Origin: Clostridia bacterium | GTDB lineage: Bacteria > Bacillota > Clostridia > Oscillospirales > Acutalibacteraceae | NCBI GenBank assembly: GCA_017416765.1 | Contig: JAFQBE010000035.1 | Span: 62,001 to 126,000, forward strand | Reading direction: 5' to 3' | Length of the DNA stretch: 64,000 nucleotides | Shown here: one piece after another, positions 50,128 to 60,903 of the stretch | Numbering within the stretch: position 1 is the stretch's first letter | How the letters are laid out: each line of letters opens with the position of its first letter | Position numbers and translations under genes: made by a program | Notes under the pieces: generated by a model | Told to the model about the DNA's origin: nothing | Databases searched by the model: none | The model's input: the letters and a program-made list of their open reading frames with translations, nothing else

Positions 50128-53100
50128 TTGAGTAACTTCAAAAAGCTTCTCAGCATGCTTCTTGCTATCGTAATGATATGCTCAACCTTTGCCGTTGGCG
50201 CACAGGCTGCATATGCAGATTACAAGGACGATGCTATCACAGGCTACGACTCTATCGACCAGCCTATCTTCACAGCTGCACAGCTTGCATCACTGTCACT
50301 TGACGCTATTGATGCTATGCTCGCAGATTTGGATGAAACATCCATCAAAATCCCCGTTATTAACGTAACACTCGACTATTCAAGCATCGACACAGCGCTC
50401 GATTCACTTGAAAACATCTACAACGGTACTGCATGGAAAACTATCGTTAACATCGCTGGTGACCTTGGCGGCCTTCAGTTCAAGGCTATCAACACAACAC
50501 CCAGTGAAAGTTTCCCCCAGGCAGAAGGCTGCCGCAGAACAACAGCCGGCAAGACAGACGTTGATGTTCTTATCTCTGTCTTCAACTTTATCGGCGACAA
50601 TGCTGCACTTCTTGCTTCCTATGGTTATGGTACGCTTGACCTCGGTGCTACCCTTACAGGTATCCTTGAAGGCTTCCTTCCCGAGATTAATGCCTACCTT
50701 GACGCTCCCAACCTTCTCAAGGGTCTTATCTATGATTTAGTATACGATCCCAGCGATGAGAACGGTCTCCCTGAATGGGATGAGCTCTCCGCAGCACAGA
50801 AGGCTGACAGCAAGTACCTTCTTGACAACATGGTTCAGCTCCTTGTTGACGACCTCATGGTTGACCTTGAAGGCAGCCTTGCACGCAGCTTTGACTGGGG
50901 CATCACAATGAACCTTTCCGGCGTTCTTGATATTGACGCTCCCAACTTCTACGATGTATTCGAAGCAGCTCTCCAGAGAGCTTACAACGAAATCTTCGTT
51001 CCTCTTGCTAACACCAAGTTCAAGAAGTTCTTCTATGAATTTGCAGGTGTAGAAGATTTCAGCGCTTACAAAATCACAAAGGTTAACTCCGACGGCGAAA
51101 CAGAAACTATCGGCTACTACCTTGACGATTGCGCAGACATCATGAAGCTCAACACAGCTGAATACAACTTCCCCAAGGGCAACAGCCTTGCAGAAGATGT
51201 AGCAGCAGGTAATGTTAAGCTCAACACACTCGGCAAGATGCTTGAACTCAATTATGAAATTGCCGATTATGATTTTGCAGCTTCATCATCAAAGCAGCTC
51301 ATTTCCGAACTTAACAACATTCTTGGCACTTGGCTCACAAAGATTTCCAAGTTTGATGCAGTTTGGGAAAGCGGCACAAATGATAAGCTTCATCCCAACA
51401 TCATGGCTCTTGTAAGAGAATTCCTCAAAGAGTATGGTGAACAGTTCCTTTCCGAATGGATCACAATCCCCTCTGAAGCAGAAATCAACGAACTCGAAAC
51501 ACTTGAAGACGTAGTTCTCAAGTTCGGTCCCGAACTCCTCGAGCAGTTTGCTCCTCAGCTCATCATTCCTGCAGACGCTATGGGTTCCGTACGTTCAATC
51601 CTCTCCTACGCACTTTGCGAACTTATCGCTGATAAGGTTCCCGAAGAGGATATCTACGGCAAGCTTCAGTCCGGTGCTATCGACCCCAACGGCGATGAAG
51701 GCTGGAAGGCTATCGTAGCAGTTATTGTAAGATATTACCTCAATGCAATCATCAATGTAAACATTCCTGCCGGTCTCACATTTGAGCAGACAGTTACAGC
51801 TCTTGTTGACTGGGCTCTTAATAACTACGGCGGCATCCTTAACTATGCTGCTGACCTTAGCTCCAACAAGACTCTTACAGCTTGGGAAAAGCTTGACGAA
51901 GTTATCTTTGGTCTTATTCCGATGAACTGGCTCCCCGCAACAGCTCGCGTAGTCGGTGCAGACGGTAATTTCACTTCTATCAACATCACAAGCTCCGAGC
52001 AGATTATCCTTGATGTTCTTCTTGGTAACATCCTCGATCTCAGACTCGAACTTCTCTTTGACCTGTTCATGAGAAACCCGAACGGTGAACTTAACTCCAC
52101 ACCTATTAATGTTATCCTTGGTACAGTAAGAAGAATTCTCAATGCTATCATCCCCGGTGCAATGCCCAACGCAATGCCCACACTTGAAAGCATTATCACA
52201 AACAAGAACCTTGGTGACATCATCAAAGGTCTCCTTTCCGGTCTTAAGACAATCGCTCCCAAGTTCGTTCCCGCAGCACTTCCGCTTATCGGTATGATTC
52301 TTGAACTCACATCAGAGCAGGAACTTGAAGACCCGGCAATCACATACCCCGACCTTATTGTTAGCTCCAAGCGTGAACTTAACGGCACTGCTATTACAAT
52401 CCGTAACGCTTCCACAGGTGTTAACACAGCTTGGACTGATGCCAGCGGCAAGACAACTCAGGACGACCTTTACAAGGTTGTTGTTAAGTCAATTAAGGCT
52501 GACAATTCCGCAGTTACTATTTCTTACAACGCAGGTCACACCCTTAACGGCGGTGAAGCTGCTACATTCCCCGTAACAGGTAAGCTCGCAGCAGACGGTC
52601 TCGTAACCTTCACAGTTTCTTACGAAATCCTCAACGAGCTTGGCAAGTCTCTTACAGCTCAGCCCATCGAAGTTATGTTCTATACATATGTAAGCGCTGT
52701 CAACCCCGATGATGACGAAAGCTACTATGAATATGATGAAGAGGGCTATCCCTATTATGTTGATGGCGTTGGTATGAACAACCATTACATTGTTTCTGCT
52801 CCTGCAGCGTATGTAACAAGCTGGGGCGAGCTTGCTGACCAGAGCTTCACAATCGGTCGTGACGGTACACAGGATAGCTATATGCCTGAAAACGCATCCG
52901 TTACATTCAAGAGCTTTACAACAACAATGCCTGCTGATGCAAGCGGTGTAATCACAGCTCCCGATTTTGAAAACTTTACAACAGGTCAGGGCGGTTACTT
53001 CGGTTCTAAGGACTTCTACAAAGTAGAAATCCCCGTAGTTGGTTATGACGAAGAAGGCAACGGTCTCGGTATGCCCTTCGAAGACGCAATTGAATGGCTC

Positions 53101-54780
53101 AAGGAAAACAAGGGCGATGCAGTTGTTGACGCAAACCTTACACTTACCTTCGGCGCTACAGCTACAGGTGCAGATCCTCTCGACTACACAATCACACGCA
53201 AGATTGTTTGGTATGATGATCACGATCTTTACGGCATCGTAGGTTCAGCTCTTGACGCAAACCGTCAGAAGGCTAACTACGCAACAAGCGGCACATACAC
53301 ATATGTTGAAAAGACAACAGATGCAGCAGGCGAAGTTGTTGAAACAACATACACTGTAAATGCAGCAAACGCTTGGAACAAATACACAGCAGCTCTTGCA
53401 GCAGCTCAGACAATCGTTCTCAAGCCCAAGACTATCGACACATTTGATGCTTCTGTATTTGAAGCAGCAGCTGCAAACCTCAAGAGAGCAGCAGCAGACC
53501 TCGATGCATGTGCTCTCAGCGCAGGTGTCGGTGTTCTCGAAGATCTCAGAGAACAGTATCAGCCCTCCAACCCCGAAGGCATGCAGTACAATGATCCTGC
53601 ATACAACTTCATGGGTTCAGAAGACTATGTACTCTACACATGGGATCGTTATGTAAAGCACAGAGATCGTATTGATTCTCTTATCGAATCTCAGTATGTT
53701 GCAGAACCCGGTGAAGATGCAACAGCAGAAGAGTGGGAAGCATACTACGCAGCTGTAGAAGCTATCCCGACTCTCAAGCAGTTCGATATCACATACAGAG
53801 GCCACATGTACGAAATGAACGCACAGCGTCTCGTTCGCAGAACAGCTTCCAAGAACTATCTTAACCATGCTCTCAGATATGTTGTTAACGAAGTTGCATA
53901 TCTCAATCCTGCTGATTACTCTGACGAATCCTGGTCAGATCTTCAGAATGCAATCGAATTTGCTCAGGCAGTAATGGCTGACAATAGTGCAGACCTTCGC
54001 CAGACAAAGGTTAACGATGCACGTCATCGCGTAATCGATACATTCAAGGGTCTTACATCCGGTGCAGCAGATCCTGCTGATTTCGAACAGCTCAATGCAT
54101 ACATCGCAGAAGCACAGGAAATCTTCAACACAGAAAACTATGAAGAAATCTTCACAGGTCTTGAAGATCTCCAGGCAGCTCTTGACGATGCACTTGCAGT
54201 TGATCCTAACCTCACAGTAGACGATCAGGGTATTGTAGACGAACTCGCAGCAGCACTTCGTGCAGCACTTGATCTTGTTGAAAGAGTAGAAGCAGGTCTT
54301 GACTTCACACCCGCTGAAGATATACTTGGCGGTGAAGGTTTTGAATGGATACCTGAAATCAAGGAAGGCTATGGCGATGATGGTGACTTCCAGTTCATCG
54401 ACGGCTTCATGCTTGACTGTGGATACGCAATTGAAGAGCTTATCGGCACAACAGGTGGCGCAAGCTATGAATACACAGAAAATGAGAACAATGCAGGACA
54501 GCTCGGTACAGGCGATATGATTACACTTGACGACGGCACAGTATACTATATAGTTATCTATGCTGATGTTAATGGTGACGGTACCGTTGACCCTGCTGAC
54601 TCATCAAACATCGACTTGTTCATTTCAGGTGACCTTTGGGATGCAACAGGTATAAAGAATCTTGCAGCTGATATCAACTGCGATACAAGTATTGACCCGT
54701 TTGATGCACAGGTTATCTCTATGTTTATTTCAGGTGACCTTGATTACACATCATTCCCACAGGACGGCTCATATCAGTAA
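50128..54780 (+). CDS. Large secreted protein with C-terminal dockerin-like module
   Basis: 1,550 residues. TTG at 50128 is chosen as start, with GGAGGT 7 bases before, giving a signal peptide SNFKKLLSMLLAIVMICSTF ending near AQA-AYA. The long N-terminal half is a helical-looking domain I do not recognise; residues ~750-1,100 look beta-rich. A FIVAR-like stretch lies around 1,300-1,450. The last ~78 residues are two calcium-loop repeats, DVNGDGTVDPAD and DINCDTSIDPFD, each followed by an (I/V)..FISGDL helix: a type I dockerin pattern. There is no LPxTG or transmembrane anchor. It is first of three closely spaced secreted-protein genes. Confidence 0.75.
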   Translation: MSNFKKLLSMLLAIVMICSTFAVGAQAAYADYKDDAITGYDSIDQPIFTAAQLASLSLDAIDAMLADLDETSIKIPVINVTLDYSSIDTALDSLENIYNGTAWKTIVNIAGDLGGLQFKAINTTPSESFPQAEGCRRTTAGKTDVDVLISVFNFIGDNAALLASYGYGTLDLGATLTGILEGFLPEINAYLDAPNLLKGLIYDLVYDPSDENGLPEWDELSAAQKADSKYLLDNMVQLLVDDLMVDLEGSLARSFDWGITMNLSGVLDIDAPNFYDVFEAALQRAYNEIFVPLANTKFKKFFYEFAGVEDFSAYKITKVNSDGETETIGYYLDDCADIMKLNTAEYNFPKGNSLAEDVAAGNVKLNTLGKMLELNYEIADYDFAASSSKQLISELNNILGTWLTKISKFDAVWESGTNDKLHPNIMALVREFLKEYGEQFLSEWITIPSEAEINELETLEDVVLKFGPELLEQFAPQLIIPADAMGSVRSILSYALCELIADKVPEEDIYGKLQSGAIDPNGDEGWKAIVAVIVRYYLNAIINVNIPAGLTFEQTVTALVDWALNNYGGILNYAADLSSNKTLTAWEKLDEVIFGLIPMNWLPATARVVGADGNFTSINITSSEQIILDVLLGNILDLRLELLFDLFMRNPNGELNSTPINVILGTVRRILNAIIPGAMPNAMPTLESIITNKNLGDIIKGLLSGLKTIAPKFVPAALPLIGMILELTSEQELEDPAITYPDLIVSSKRELNGTAITIRNASTGVNTAWTDASGKTTQDDLYKVVVKSIKADNSAVTISYNAGHTLNGGEAATFPVTGKLAADGLVTFTVSYEILNELGKSLTAQPIEVMFYTYVSAVNPDDDESYYEYDEEGYPYYVDGVGMNNHYIVSAPAAYVTSWGELADQSFTIGRDGTQDSYMPENASVTFKSFTTTMPADASGVITAPDFENFTTGQGGYFGSKDFYKVEIPVVGYDEEGNGLGMPFEDAIEWLKENKGDAVVDANLTLTFGATATGADPLDYTITRKIVWYDDHDLYGIVGSALDANRQKANYATSGTYTYVEKTTDAAGEVVETTYTVNAANAWNKYTAALAAAQTIVLKPKTIDTFDASVFEAAAANLKRAAADLDACALSAGVGVLEDLREQYQPSNPEGMQYNDPAYNFMGSEDYVLYTWDRYVKHRDRIDSLIESQYVAEPGEDATAEEWEAYYAAVEAIPTLKQFDITYRGHMYEMNAQRLVRRTASKNYLNHALRYVVNEVAYLNPADYSDESWSDLQNAIEFAQAVMADNSADLRQTKVNDARHRVIDTFKGLTSGAADPADFEQLNAYIAEAQEIFNTENYEEIFTGLEDLQAALDDALAVDPNLTVDDQGIVDELAAALRAALDLVERVEAGLDFTPAEDILGGEGFEWIPEIKEGYGDDGDFQFIDGFMLDCGYAIEELIGTTGGASYEYTENENNAGQLGTGDMITLDDGTVYYIVIYADVNGDGTVDPADSSNIDLFISGDLWDATGIKNLAADINCDTSIDPFDAQVISMFISGDLDYTSFPQDGSYQ

Positions 54781-54799
54781 GTTAGACCAGAAAATTTAA

Positions 54800-54832
54800 G
54801 TTCATGGGGCGGAAAAGCTCCGCTCCATGAAC
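54800..54832 (+). repeat. Intercistronic hairpin
   Basis: GTTCATGGGGCGGA pairs with TCCGCTCCATGAAC. No T-run follows, so it is more likely a processing or stability element than a terminator. Confidence 0.6.
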
Positions 54833-54861
54833 CCATTCGCATTTAAAAAGGGGGCAACCCA

Positions 54862-55959
54862 ATGACAAGAAAAATGAAAAAAATTGCATCGCTTTTCCTT
54901 GCTGTTGCAATGCTTGTTTCCTGCTTTACCTTTACCGGTTCAGCGGCTGAAGCAGCAATCGGCAGCGAAGCCATGTCCGTTGGCCTTGCATTGAGTGCCG
55001 AATATGCAAATCCGGGAGATATTATCACGGTAACAATCAGCATTAGTAACAATTACAACGCAACAGCTATGCGTTGGCCGGTACTTTATTCAAAGGATTT
55101 CTTTGAAGTTGTCGATGGCAGTGCAACAGCACCCATCGATTCCGTTGTAACAACCGCAGGCAGCACAACCTACGGCGACAATAGCGGTTTTATTCCCGCA
55201 GCTTATGCTGATTCACATTCGGCTTATGTAATCCAATGGTTTGCAAAGGCAGCTGATGGCGTCATGGGCGCCTATAACAGCGGCGTTGCAGCAGAATGCT
55301 TTACCTTCCAGCTTAAGGTTCTCGATACCGCAAGCGGTTCAGGTACAGTATTTATTCCTGCAAACAGTGAATATTTCTACGATAGTGCTATCACAGACCC
55401 TGCTGATATCATTCTCGACAATCTTTACGAAGCAACAAACCTTCAGGTTACAGTTTCCGATGCTGCTACAGTTGCAGTTGCTTCCGCAGCTGAACCGGAG
55501 CTTGTAGCTACAGAAGGCTATTCTGTCAGAACTATTCAGTTCGACGGTGATGATGCAACATATCTCTGCGGTTTCGACCTTGGAGCATATGAAGATGGAA
55601 CATCCTTCGAGGAAATGTTTGTTGTCAACAACGGTTCATATACCGTAACCGGCGATTGGGGCACAGGCGCAGTTGTTACTGTTCTTGATGCATCCGGCGC
55701 AGAATTTGCAAGCTATACCGTAATCATCTTCGGCGATACAAATGGCGATGCGGTAATTGACCCGTCTGATGCAATGACTATGTCATTTTATATTTCCGGT
55801 GATCTGGAATCAGAAGGTGTATATTATTATGCTGCAGACCTTTATGCCGATAATGAATACAGTGTTTATATTGACCCAAGTGACTTGAGTGTTGTTGATG
55901 TATATATATCTGGTGATATCGGAAGCGCTTCACTCAATCAGACACATGTTGCTGCATAA
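54862..55959 (+). CDS. Secreted cohesin-like/dockerin-like protein
   Basis: 365 residues. Signal peptide (KKIASLFLAVAMLVSCFTF, cleavage near GSAAEA). Residues ~35-200 have the layout of a cohesin/carbohydrate-binding beta-sandwich (YANPGDIITVTISISNNYN early, then FQLKVLDTASGSGTVFI). Residues ~290-355 are two calcium-loop segments, DTNGDAVIDPSD and the less perfect YADNEYSVYIDPSD, each followed by a YISGD helix end: a dockerin-like module. GGGGGC precedes the ATG. The gene is 81 bases after the large dockerin protein; the two may interact (inference). Confidence 0.7.
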   Translation: MTRKMKKIASLFLAVAMLVSCFTFTGSAAEAAIGSEAMSVGLALSAEYANPGDIITVTISISNNYNATAMRWPVLYSKDFFEVVDGSATAPIDSVVTTAGSTTYGDNSGFIPAAYADSHSAYVIQWFAKAADGVMGAYNSGVAAECFTFQLKVLDTASGSGTVFIPANSEYFYDSAITDPADIILDNLYEATNLQVTVSDAATVAVASAAEPELVATEGYSVRTIQFDGDDATYLCGFDLGAYEDGTSFEEMFVVNNGSYTVTGDWGTGAVVTVLDASGAEFASYTVIIFGDTNGDAVIDPSDAMTMSFYISGDLESEGVYYYAADLYADNEYSVYIDPSDLSVVDVYISGDIGSASLNQTHVAA

Positions 55960-55995
55960 ATAATTTATAGTTTTATATTTTCTTTCAGTTATATT

Positions 55996-56011
55996 TTACG
56001 TTAAAACGTAA
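55996..56011. promoter_or_regulatory. 16-base palindrome before the FIVAR gene
   Basis: TTACGTTAAAACGTAA, perfect dyad, 31 bases before the start codon; an operator or mRNA hairpin. Confidence 0.45.
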
Positions 56012-56042
56012 CTTATATAAAAATTTAAGGAGGAATTTCTCA

Positions 56043-59000
56043 ATGAAGCTGACAAGAAGATTGTTAGCAGTTGTACTTGCAGTTGCAATGCTTCTCGGCA
56101 TGGTAGCAGTTGGTGCAACAGCATCTATTACGGATTACTACGAGTATGATCCCGTTGATAACCCGTACACAGGTAAAATCGGTCTTAAGGCATACAAGGT
56201 TAACACCGATGATGACACTTATACCGAAATCACAGACGGCGCTGTAGAACCCGGCGACGTTGTTCGTGTTGAAATCTGGGTTCAGACAAACTATTTCAAC
56301 ACACTTGGCTGTTTTGGTATCGCATACTCAAACGGTCTCTATGTTCCCACAACACTCACATATGGTACATACAGCTACCTTGAAAGAGCAAGCTCTGTTT
56401 CTTACTCCAAGGTTTTCGGTATGGTTCCGTACGACAGTGAACATGCAGATAGTGCTGAAGGTTCTATTGACAATCCTTATTTGCTTAATGAAGTAGTTAA
56501 GCTTTCGTCTTCTGGTTATGTAGGAAAGACAAAGGCTCAGGATTACACAAACATCAAGAAGTACATGCCCCCCTCATGGAGAGGTACAGGTAAGACAGCT
56601 ACTACATACTATGCAGATGCAAAGTATACAGCATATAACTATGTTTTTGGTGGTTACCAGGCTGACGCAAACTATGACTATGCACCCTATGCTATGATGG
56701 GTATCATCGCTACAGAGTATCAGCCCGTAATTTACTTCAATCTTACTGTTTCCCCGGATGCTAAAGATGGCGATTCAGGTATAATCAGCATCCCTGCAGA
56801 AGGTATCTACACATCCACACAGACAGCTTCCACATACCTTGCTCGTTGCTATTCAGCTGACGAAGACGGTAATGGTATAGGTGATGAAGAAGAAGCAGCA
56901 GCAGCTGAAGGTCTTCAGTACATCTCCCCTGTTAACAACAACATCGCTAAGGATACATACGGCGATGATGCCACAGTTTACGAACGTGTATATGACATGT
57001 CCGAAGCTACTCTTACTCTTACAGTTGGCGGCGGTTCAACAGAACCCGGCACAACAGAACCCGAAACAGAAACAACAACAGAAGAGCCCACAACAGAAGC
57101 AGATGCAAGCTATGCAAAGGTTGAAGCAGCTATCGCAGCTATTCCCACAGACCTTTCCGGCTACACAGCAGCTTCCGTAAAGGCAGTTAACGATGCAAAG
57201 AATGCAGTTGTTTACGGCCTCAAGGCTTCCGAACAGGCAAGAGTTGACGCATTCGCTGATGCAATCAACGAAGCAGTTAAGAACCTTGCTCCTCTCGGCA
57301 CATGTAACTATGATGAACTTGATGCAGCTATTGCAGCATACGAAGCAAAGCTTGCAGACAAGGATCTCTATGAAAACTGGGCAGAATACGAAGCAGCATA
57401 TGAAGTAGCTACAAAGGTTGCTCGTGGCATGATCAATGACGAAGCTGGTGCAAACCAGAAGGTTATCGACGATGCAGCAGATGCCCTCAACGCAGTTGTT
57501 CTTAAATATAAGGCAGCAAGCTATGCAAAGGTTGAAGCAGCTATCGCAGCTATCCCCACAGATCTTTCCGGTTACACAGCAGCTTCCGTAAAGGCTGTTA
57601 ACGATGCAGTTGCAGCAGTTGTTTACGGTCTTGATATCACAAAGCAGGCTGAAGTAGACGGCTATGCAGAAGCAATCAACGAAGCAGTTAAGAACCTTGC
57701 TCCTCTCGGCACATGTAACTACGAAGAACTTAATGCAGTTATCGCAGAAGCAGAAGAACTTAATGCTGACGATTACACAACAACATCCTGGTATTCACAG
57801 GCATACCTCGATGCATATCTTGAGGCAGCTAAGGCAGTTACTCCCGGCATGATCGCTGACGAAGCTGGCGAAAACCAGGCTATAATCGACGAAGCAGCAG
57901 CAGCCCTCAGAGCAGCTATTGGTAAGCTCGAACTCAGAGCAAACCTTGAAGATCTCAAGGCAGCTATTGCAGCAGAACCCAAGGTTGCTGAAGCATATGC
58001 AACAGCAGACACATGGGCAGCTTATGCTGAAAAGCTTGCAGCAGCTCAGGCTATTGTTGATGAAGAAACAGCAGTTGGCGTAAGCCGTCAGACTGAAGTT
58101 GACAATGCAACAGCAGCTCTCAACGCAGCTAACGACGCTCTTATTGAAGACGAAGCAAGCTACGCAGCAGTTGAAGCAGCAATGGCTAAGATCCCCGCAG
58201 ACCTCACAGTATACACAGCAGATTCCGTAAAGGCTGTTAACGATGCAGTTGCAGCAGTTGAAGCAGGCGTTAAGAAGTCACAGCAGGCTAAGGTTGACGC
58301 TTGGGCAGAAGCTATTGAAGAAGCAGTTAAGAACCTTGCTCCTCTCGGCGGTTGTGATTACACAGCTCTCGATGCACAGATCAAGGCTTACGAAGAACTC
58401 GTTAAGGCTGATTACAAGCCCAGCTCATGGGATGAATCCGGTGTTGATGCAGCATATGAAACAGCTACCGGTATCGCTCGCGACCTTATCGCTGACGAAG
58501 CTGGTGCAAATCAGAAGGCTATCGACGATGCAGCAGCAGCTCTTGAAGCAGCTATTGCAAAGCTTGATAAGGTAGCAAATAAGGATGCTCTTGCAGCAGC
58601 TATCGCAGAAGCAAAGCTTCTCAAGGAAGATGACTACACACCCGCTTCATGGGAAAATTCAGACATTGAAGCTACGATCGCAGAAGCAGAAGCAGTTTAT
58701 GCAGATGCTAACGCTTCCGATGACGATGTAGAAGGCGCAATTGCAAACCTTGCATTCGCTAAGTCTGTTCTCACAAAGAAGGCTGACAAGACAGCTCTCA
58801 AGGCAGCTATCGATGCGGCTAAGGAACTCAAGGCTGAAAACTTCACACCCGATTCATGGCTTATAGCAGAACTTGAAGACATGATTGCTGAAGCAGAAGG
58901 CTGGTACAACGACGATAACGCAGATGCTGACGATATCTCAAGAGCTCTTGAATCACTTGAAAATGCAGTTAATACTCTTGTTCCTGTAGCTGATAAGGAA

Positions 59001-60488
59001 GCTCTCAAGGCAGCTATCGATACAGAAGTTAAGACAGAAAACGCTACAGCAGAAACTCTCAAGGCTTACGAAGACGCTCTTGCAGCAGCTAACGATGTCT
59101 ATGCAGACGGCAACGCAACTCAGGATGCAGTTAACAAGGCAGAAGCTGACCTTCTTGCAGCTATCGGCGGTCTCAAGTACCTCGGTGCATGTAACTACGA
59201 AGAATATGATGCAGCAGTTGCAGCAGCAGCAGCTCTCGTAGAAGACGAATACACAACATCCTCCTGGACAGCAGCAGATGTTGCAGCAGTTGTTGCAGCA
59301 AATGAAGTTGCTAAGGACCTCATCAACGATGAATCCGGTGCAAACCAGAAGGCTATCGACGATGCAGCAGCAGCTATCAAAGCAGCTATTGCAAAGCTCG
59401 AAAAGAAGGCTGACATGTCTAAGGTAGAAGCAGCTCTTGCAGCAGATCCCACAGTTGCAGAAGAATATGCAACAGCAGATACATGGGCTAAGTACGCAGA
59501 AGCTAAGGCAGCAGCAGCAGCAGTTCTTGCAGCAGCAGCTGACACAGGCGTTTCCGCACAGGCAGATGTTGATGCAGCAGCAGATGCTCTCAATGAAGCT
59601 AACGAAGCTCTTGTTGAAGAAGCAGCTGACTATGCAGCTGTTGAAGCAGCTAAGGCTAAGATTCCCGCTGACCTTTCCATCTATACACAGGCTTCCGTAA
59701 AGGCTGTTGAAGATGCAGTTGCAGCAGTTGTTGAAGGTCTTGGCAAGTCCAAGCAGGCAGATGTTGATGCAATGGCAGCAGCTATTGAAGAAGCAGTTAA
59801 GAACCTTAAGGAAAATAAGGCTTCCATCACAGCTCTTGAAGTAGACCTTGAAGGCTACCTTATGAAGTCTGCTAAGGAATACAAGTTCACAGTCAATGGC
59901 GCACCCTCCAAGATTCAGGTTAAGGGTCCCAACGGCTCAACATCAACTTATGATCGTTACCACTCAAGAGTAACTATCGTTTCTTACAACGCTAATGGCG
60001 AAGTTATCGACTACCTTGATGAAGAACCCGCATACGAAGAGTGGACAATCGTTATGTCCCTTGGCGAAGGCGACTTCACAGCTAAGGCTAAGTACGGTAC
60101 AGTTTGGGAAACAGAAGCATTTGACTTCACAGTTACAATGTATAAGCCCAGAGAATCCGCAGTTGTATTTGTAGCTAAGGATTCCGCAAGCGAAGCAGAA
60201 GCAGGCAAGGCTCTCTCTGTTAAGAAGGGTGCAATTGCTGAAATCACAGTAACAGCTCCCATCACAGCTACAAAGGTTCAGCTTGTATTTGCTTCCGGCA
60301 CAACAACAACATACACAGCTGCTCACTCCGCAGTAGTATATGTTGACAATGGCGATGGTACAGCAACATGGACCATCAGCAGAACATTCGGCGGTGTTGG
60401 TACAGGTTCAATGACCCTCAAGCTTAAGGATGCTTCCGGCTGGTACAACGCTGTAACAGATATCATCACAACAGAAGTTGTAAAATAA
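56043..60488 (+). CDS. Giant secreted FIVAR-repeat surface protein
   Basis: 1,481 residues. Signal peptide KLTRRLLAVVLAVAMLLGMV. Residues ~45-320 form a cohesin-like beta region (VEPGDVVRVEIWVQTNYFN, then VIYFNLTVSPDAKDGDSGIISIP). A Thr/Glu/Pro linker lies at ~327-353. About 13 helical FIVAR-type repeats (~354-1,258, 65-75 residues each) are followed by two beta modules (~1,259-1,481). FIVAR modules are found in extracellular adhesins and glycosidases. Successive pairs are near identical in DNA (57105 and 57516, 411 bases apart). GGAGGA is 7 bases before the ATG. No LPxTG or anchor is visible. Confidence 0.8.
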   Translation: MKLTRRLLAVVLAVAMLLGMVAVGATASITDYYEYDPVDNPYTGKIGLKAYKVNTDDDTYTEITDGAVEPGDVVRVEIWVQTNYFNTLGCFGIAYSNGLYVPTTLTYGTYSYLERASSVSYSKVFGMVPYDSEHADSAEGSIDNPYLLNEVVKLSSSGYVGKTKAQDYTNIKKYMPPSWRGTGKTATTYYADAKYTAYNYVFGGYQADANYDYAPYAMMGIIATEYQPVIYFNLTVSPDAKDGDSGIISIPAEGIYTSTQTASTYLARCYSADEDGNGIGDEEEAAAAEGLQYISPVNNNIAKDTYGDDATVYERVYDMSEATLTLTVGGGSTEPGTTEPETETTTEEPTTEADASYAKVEAAIAAIPTDLSGYTAASVKAVNDAKNAVVYGLKASEQARVDAFADAINEAVKNLAPLGTCNYDELDAAIAAYEAKLADKDLYENWAEYEAAYEVATKVARGMINDEAGANQKVIDDAADALNAVVLKYKAASYAKVEAAIAAIPTDLSGYTAASVKAVNDAVAAVVYGLDITKQAEVDGYAEAINEAVKNLAPLGTCNYEELNAVIAEAEELNADDYTTTSWYSQAYLDAYLEAAKAVTPGMIADEAGENQAIIDEAAAALRAAIGKLELRANLEDLKAAIAAEPKVAEAYATADTWAAYAEKLAAAQAIVDEETAVGVSRQTEVDNATAALNAANDALIEDEASYAAVEAAMAKIPADLTVYTADSVKAVNDAVAAVEAGVKKSQQAKVDAWAEAIEEAVKNLAPLGGCDYTALDAQIKAYEELVKADYKPSSWDESGVDAAYETATGIARDLIADEAGANQKAIDDAAAALEAAIAKLDKVANKDALAAAIAEAKLLKEDDYTPASWENSDIEATIAEAEAVYADANASDDDVEGAIANLAFAKSVLTKKADKTALKAAIDAAKELKAENFTPDSWLIAELEDMIAEAEGWYNDDNADADDISRALESLENAVNTLVPVADKEALKAAIDTEVKTENATAETLKAYEDALAAANDVYADGNATQDAVNKAEADLLAAIGGLKYLGACNYEEYDAAVAAAAALVEDEYTTSSWTAADVAAVVAANEVAKDLINDESGANQKAIDDAAAAIKAAIAKLEKKADMSKVEAALAADPTVAEEYATADTWAKYAEAKAAAAAVLAAAADTGVSAQADVDAAADALNEANEALVEEAADYAAVEAAKAKIPADLSIYTQASVKAVEDAVAAVVEGLGKSKQADVDAMAAAIEEAVKNLKENKASITALEVDLEGYLMKSAKEYKFTVNGAPSKIQVKGPNGSTSTYDRYHSRVTIVSYNANGEVIDYLDEEPAYEEWTIVMSLGEGDFTAKAKYGTVWETEAFDFTVTMYKPRESAVVFVAKDSASEAEAGKALSVKKGAIAEITVTAPITATKVQLVFASGTTTTYTAAHSAVVYVDNGDGTATWTISRTFGGVGTGSMTLKLKDASGWYNAVTDIITTEVVK

Positions 60489-60521
60489 TCTTCTTAAAGC
60501 TTAAATTCCCCTAAAACTCTT

Positions 60522-60552
60522 GCGCCTCGGGCTTATTGCCCGGGGCGCTTTT
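60522..60552 (+). terminator. Terminator of the FIVAR gene
   Basis: GCGCCTCGGGC (60522-60532) pairs with GCCCGGGGCGC (60538-60548) with one G-T pair, then T-rich sequence. Confidence 0.85.
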
Positions 60553-60769
60553 CCTTTATGAGATGGAATGTATTATGATAAGCAGTAATTAATGCAATGA
60601 AACTTAATTGTTACCATAAAATATCAATGTTTTACGATAAATTAACCATCGGGTGTTAGTGTAAAATTTGCAAAAATAATTATGCACAAAATATTGTGTG
60701 TTTTTTGTATGAAAGTAACAAGATTAAAAAAATATATCGTATTTATATATAAAAATAATACATTTTTCA
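60553..60769. other. AT-rich gap, nothing recognised
   Basis: About 220 bases with no supported ORF or structure before the next promoter. Confidence 0.5.
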
Positions 60770-60798
60770 TTGACTTCTTGATTTCAGCGTGGTACAAT
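60770..60798 (+). promoter_or_regulatory. Promoter of the secreted metallophosphoesterase gene
   Basis: TTGACT (60770-60775), 17-base spacer, TACAAT (60793-60798). Confidence 0.75.
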
Positions 60799-60903
60799 CG
60801 AAATACCAATAGTATAAGTGGCGGTGTCTATAAAATTATTCAAAAAGGGGACGCTGCTTATACATAAGGAAAACCGATTTATTATTAGTAAGGAGGAATC
60901 CAC

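Noticed and set aside
52489..53223. 244-residue Cys-rich minus-strand ORF
   Set aside because: Antisense shadow inside the 1,550-residue dockerin protein; no start signals or recognisable domain.
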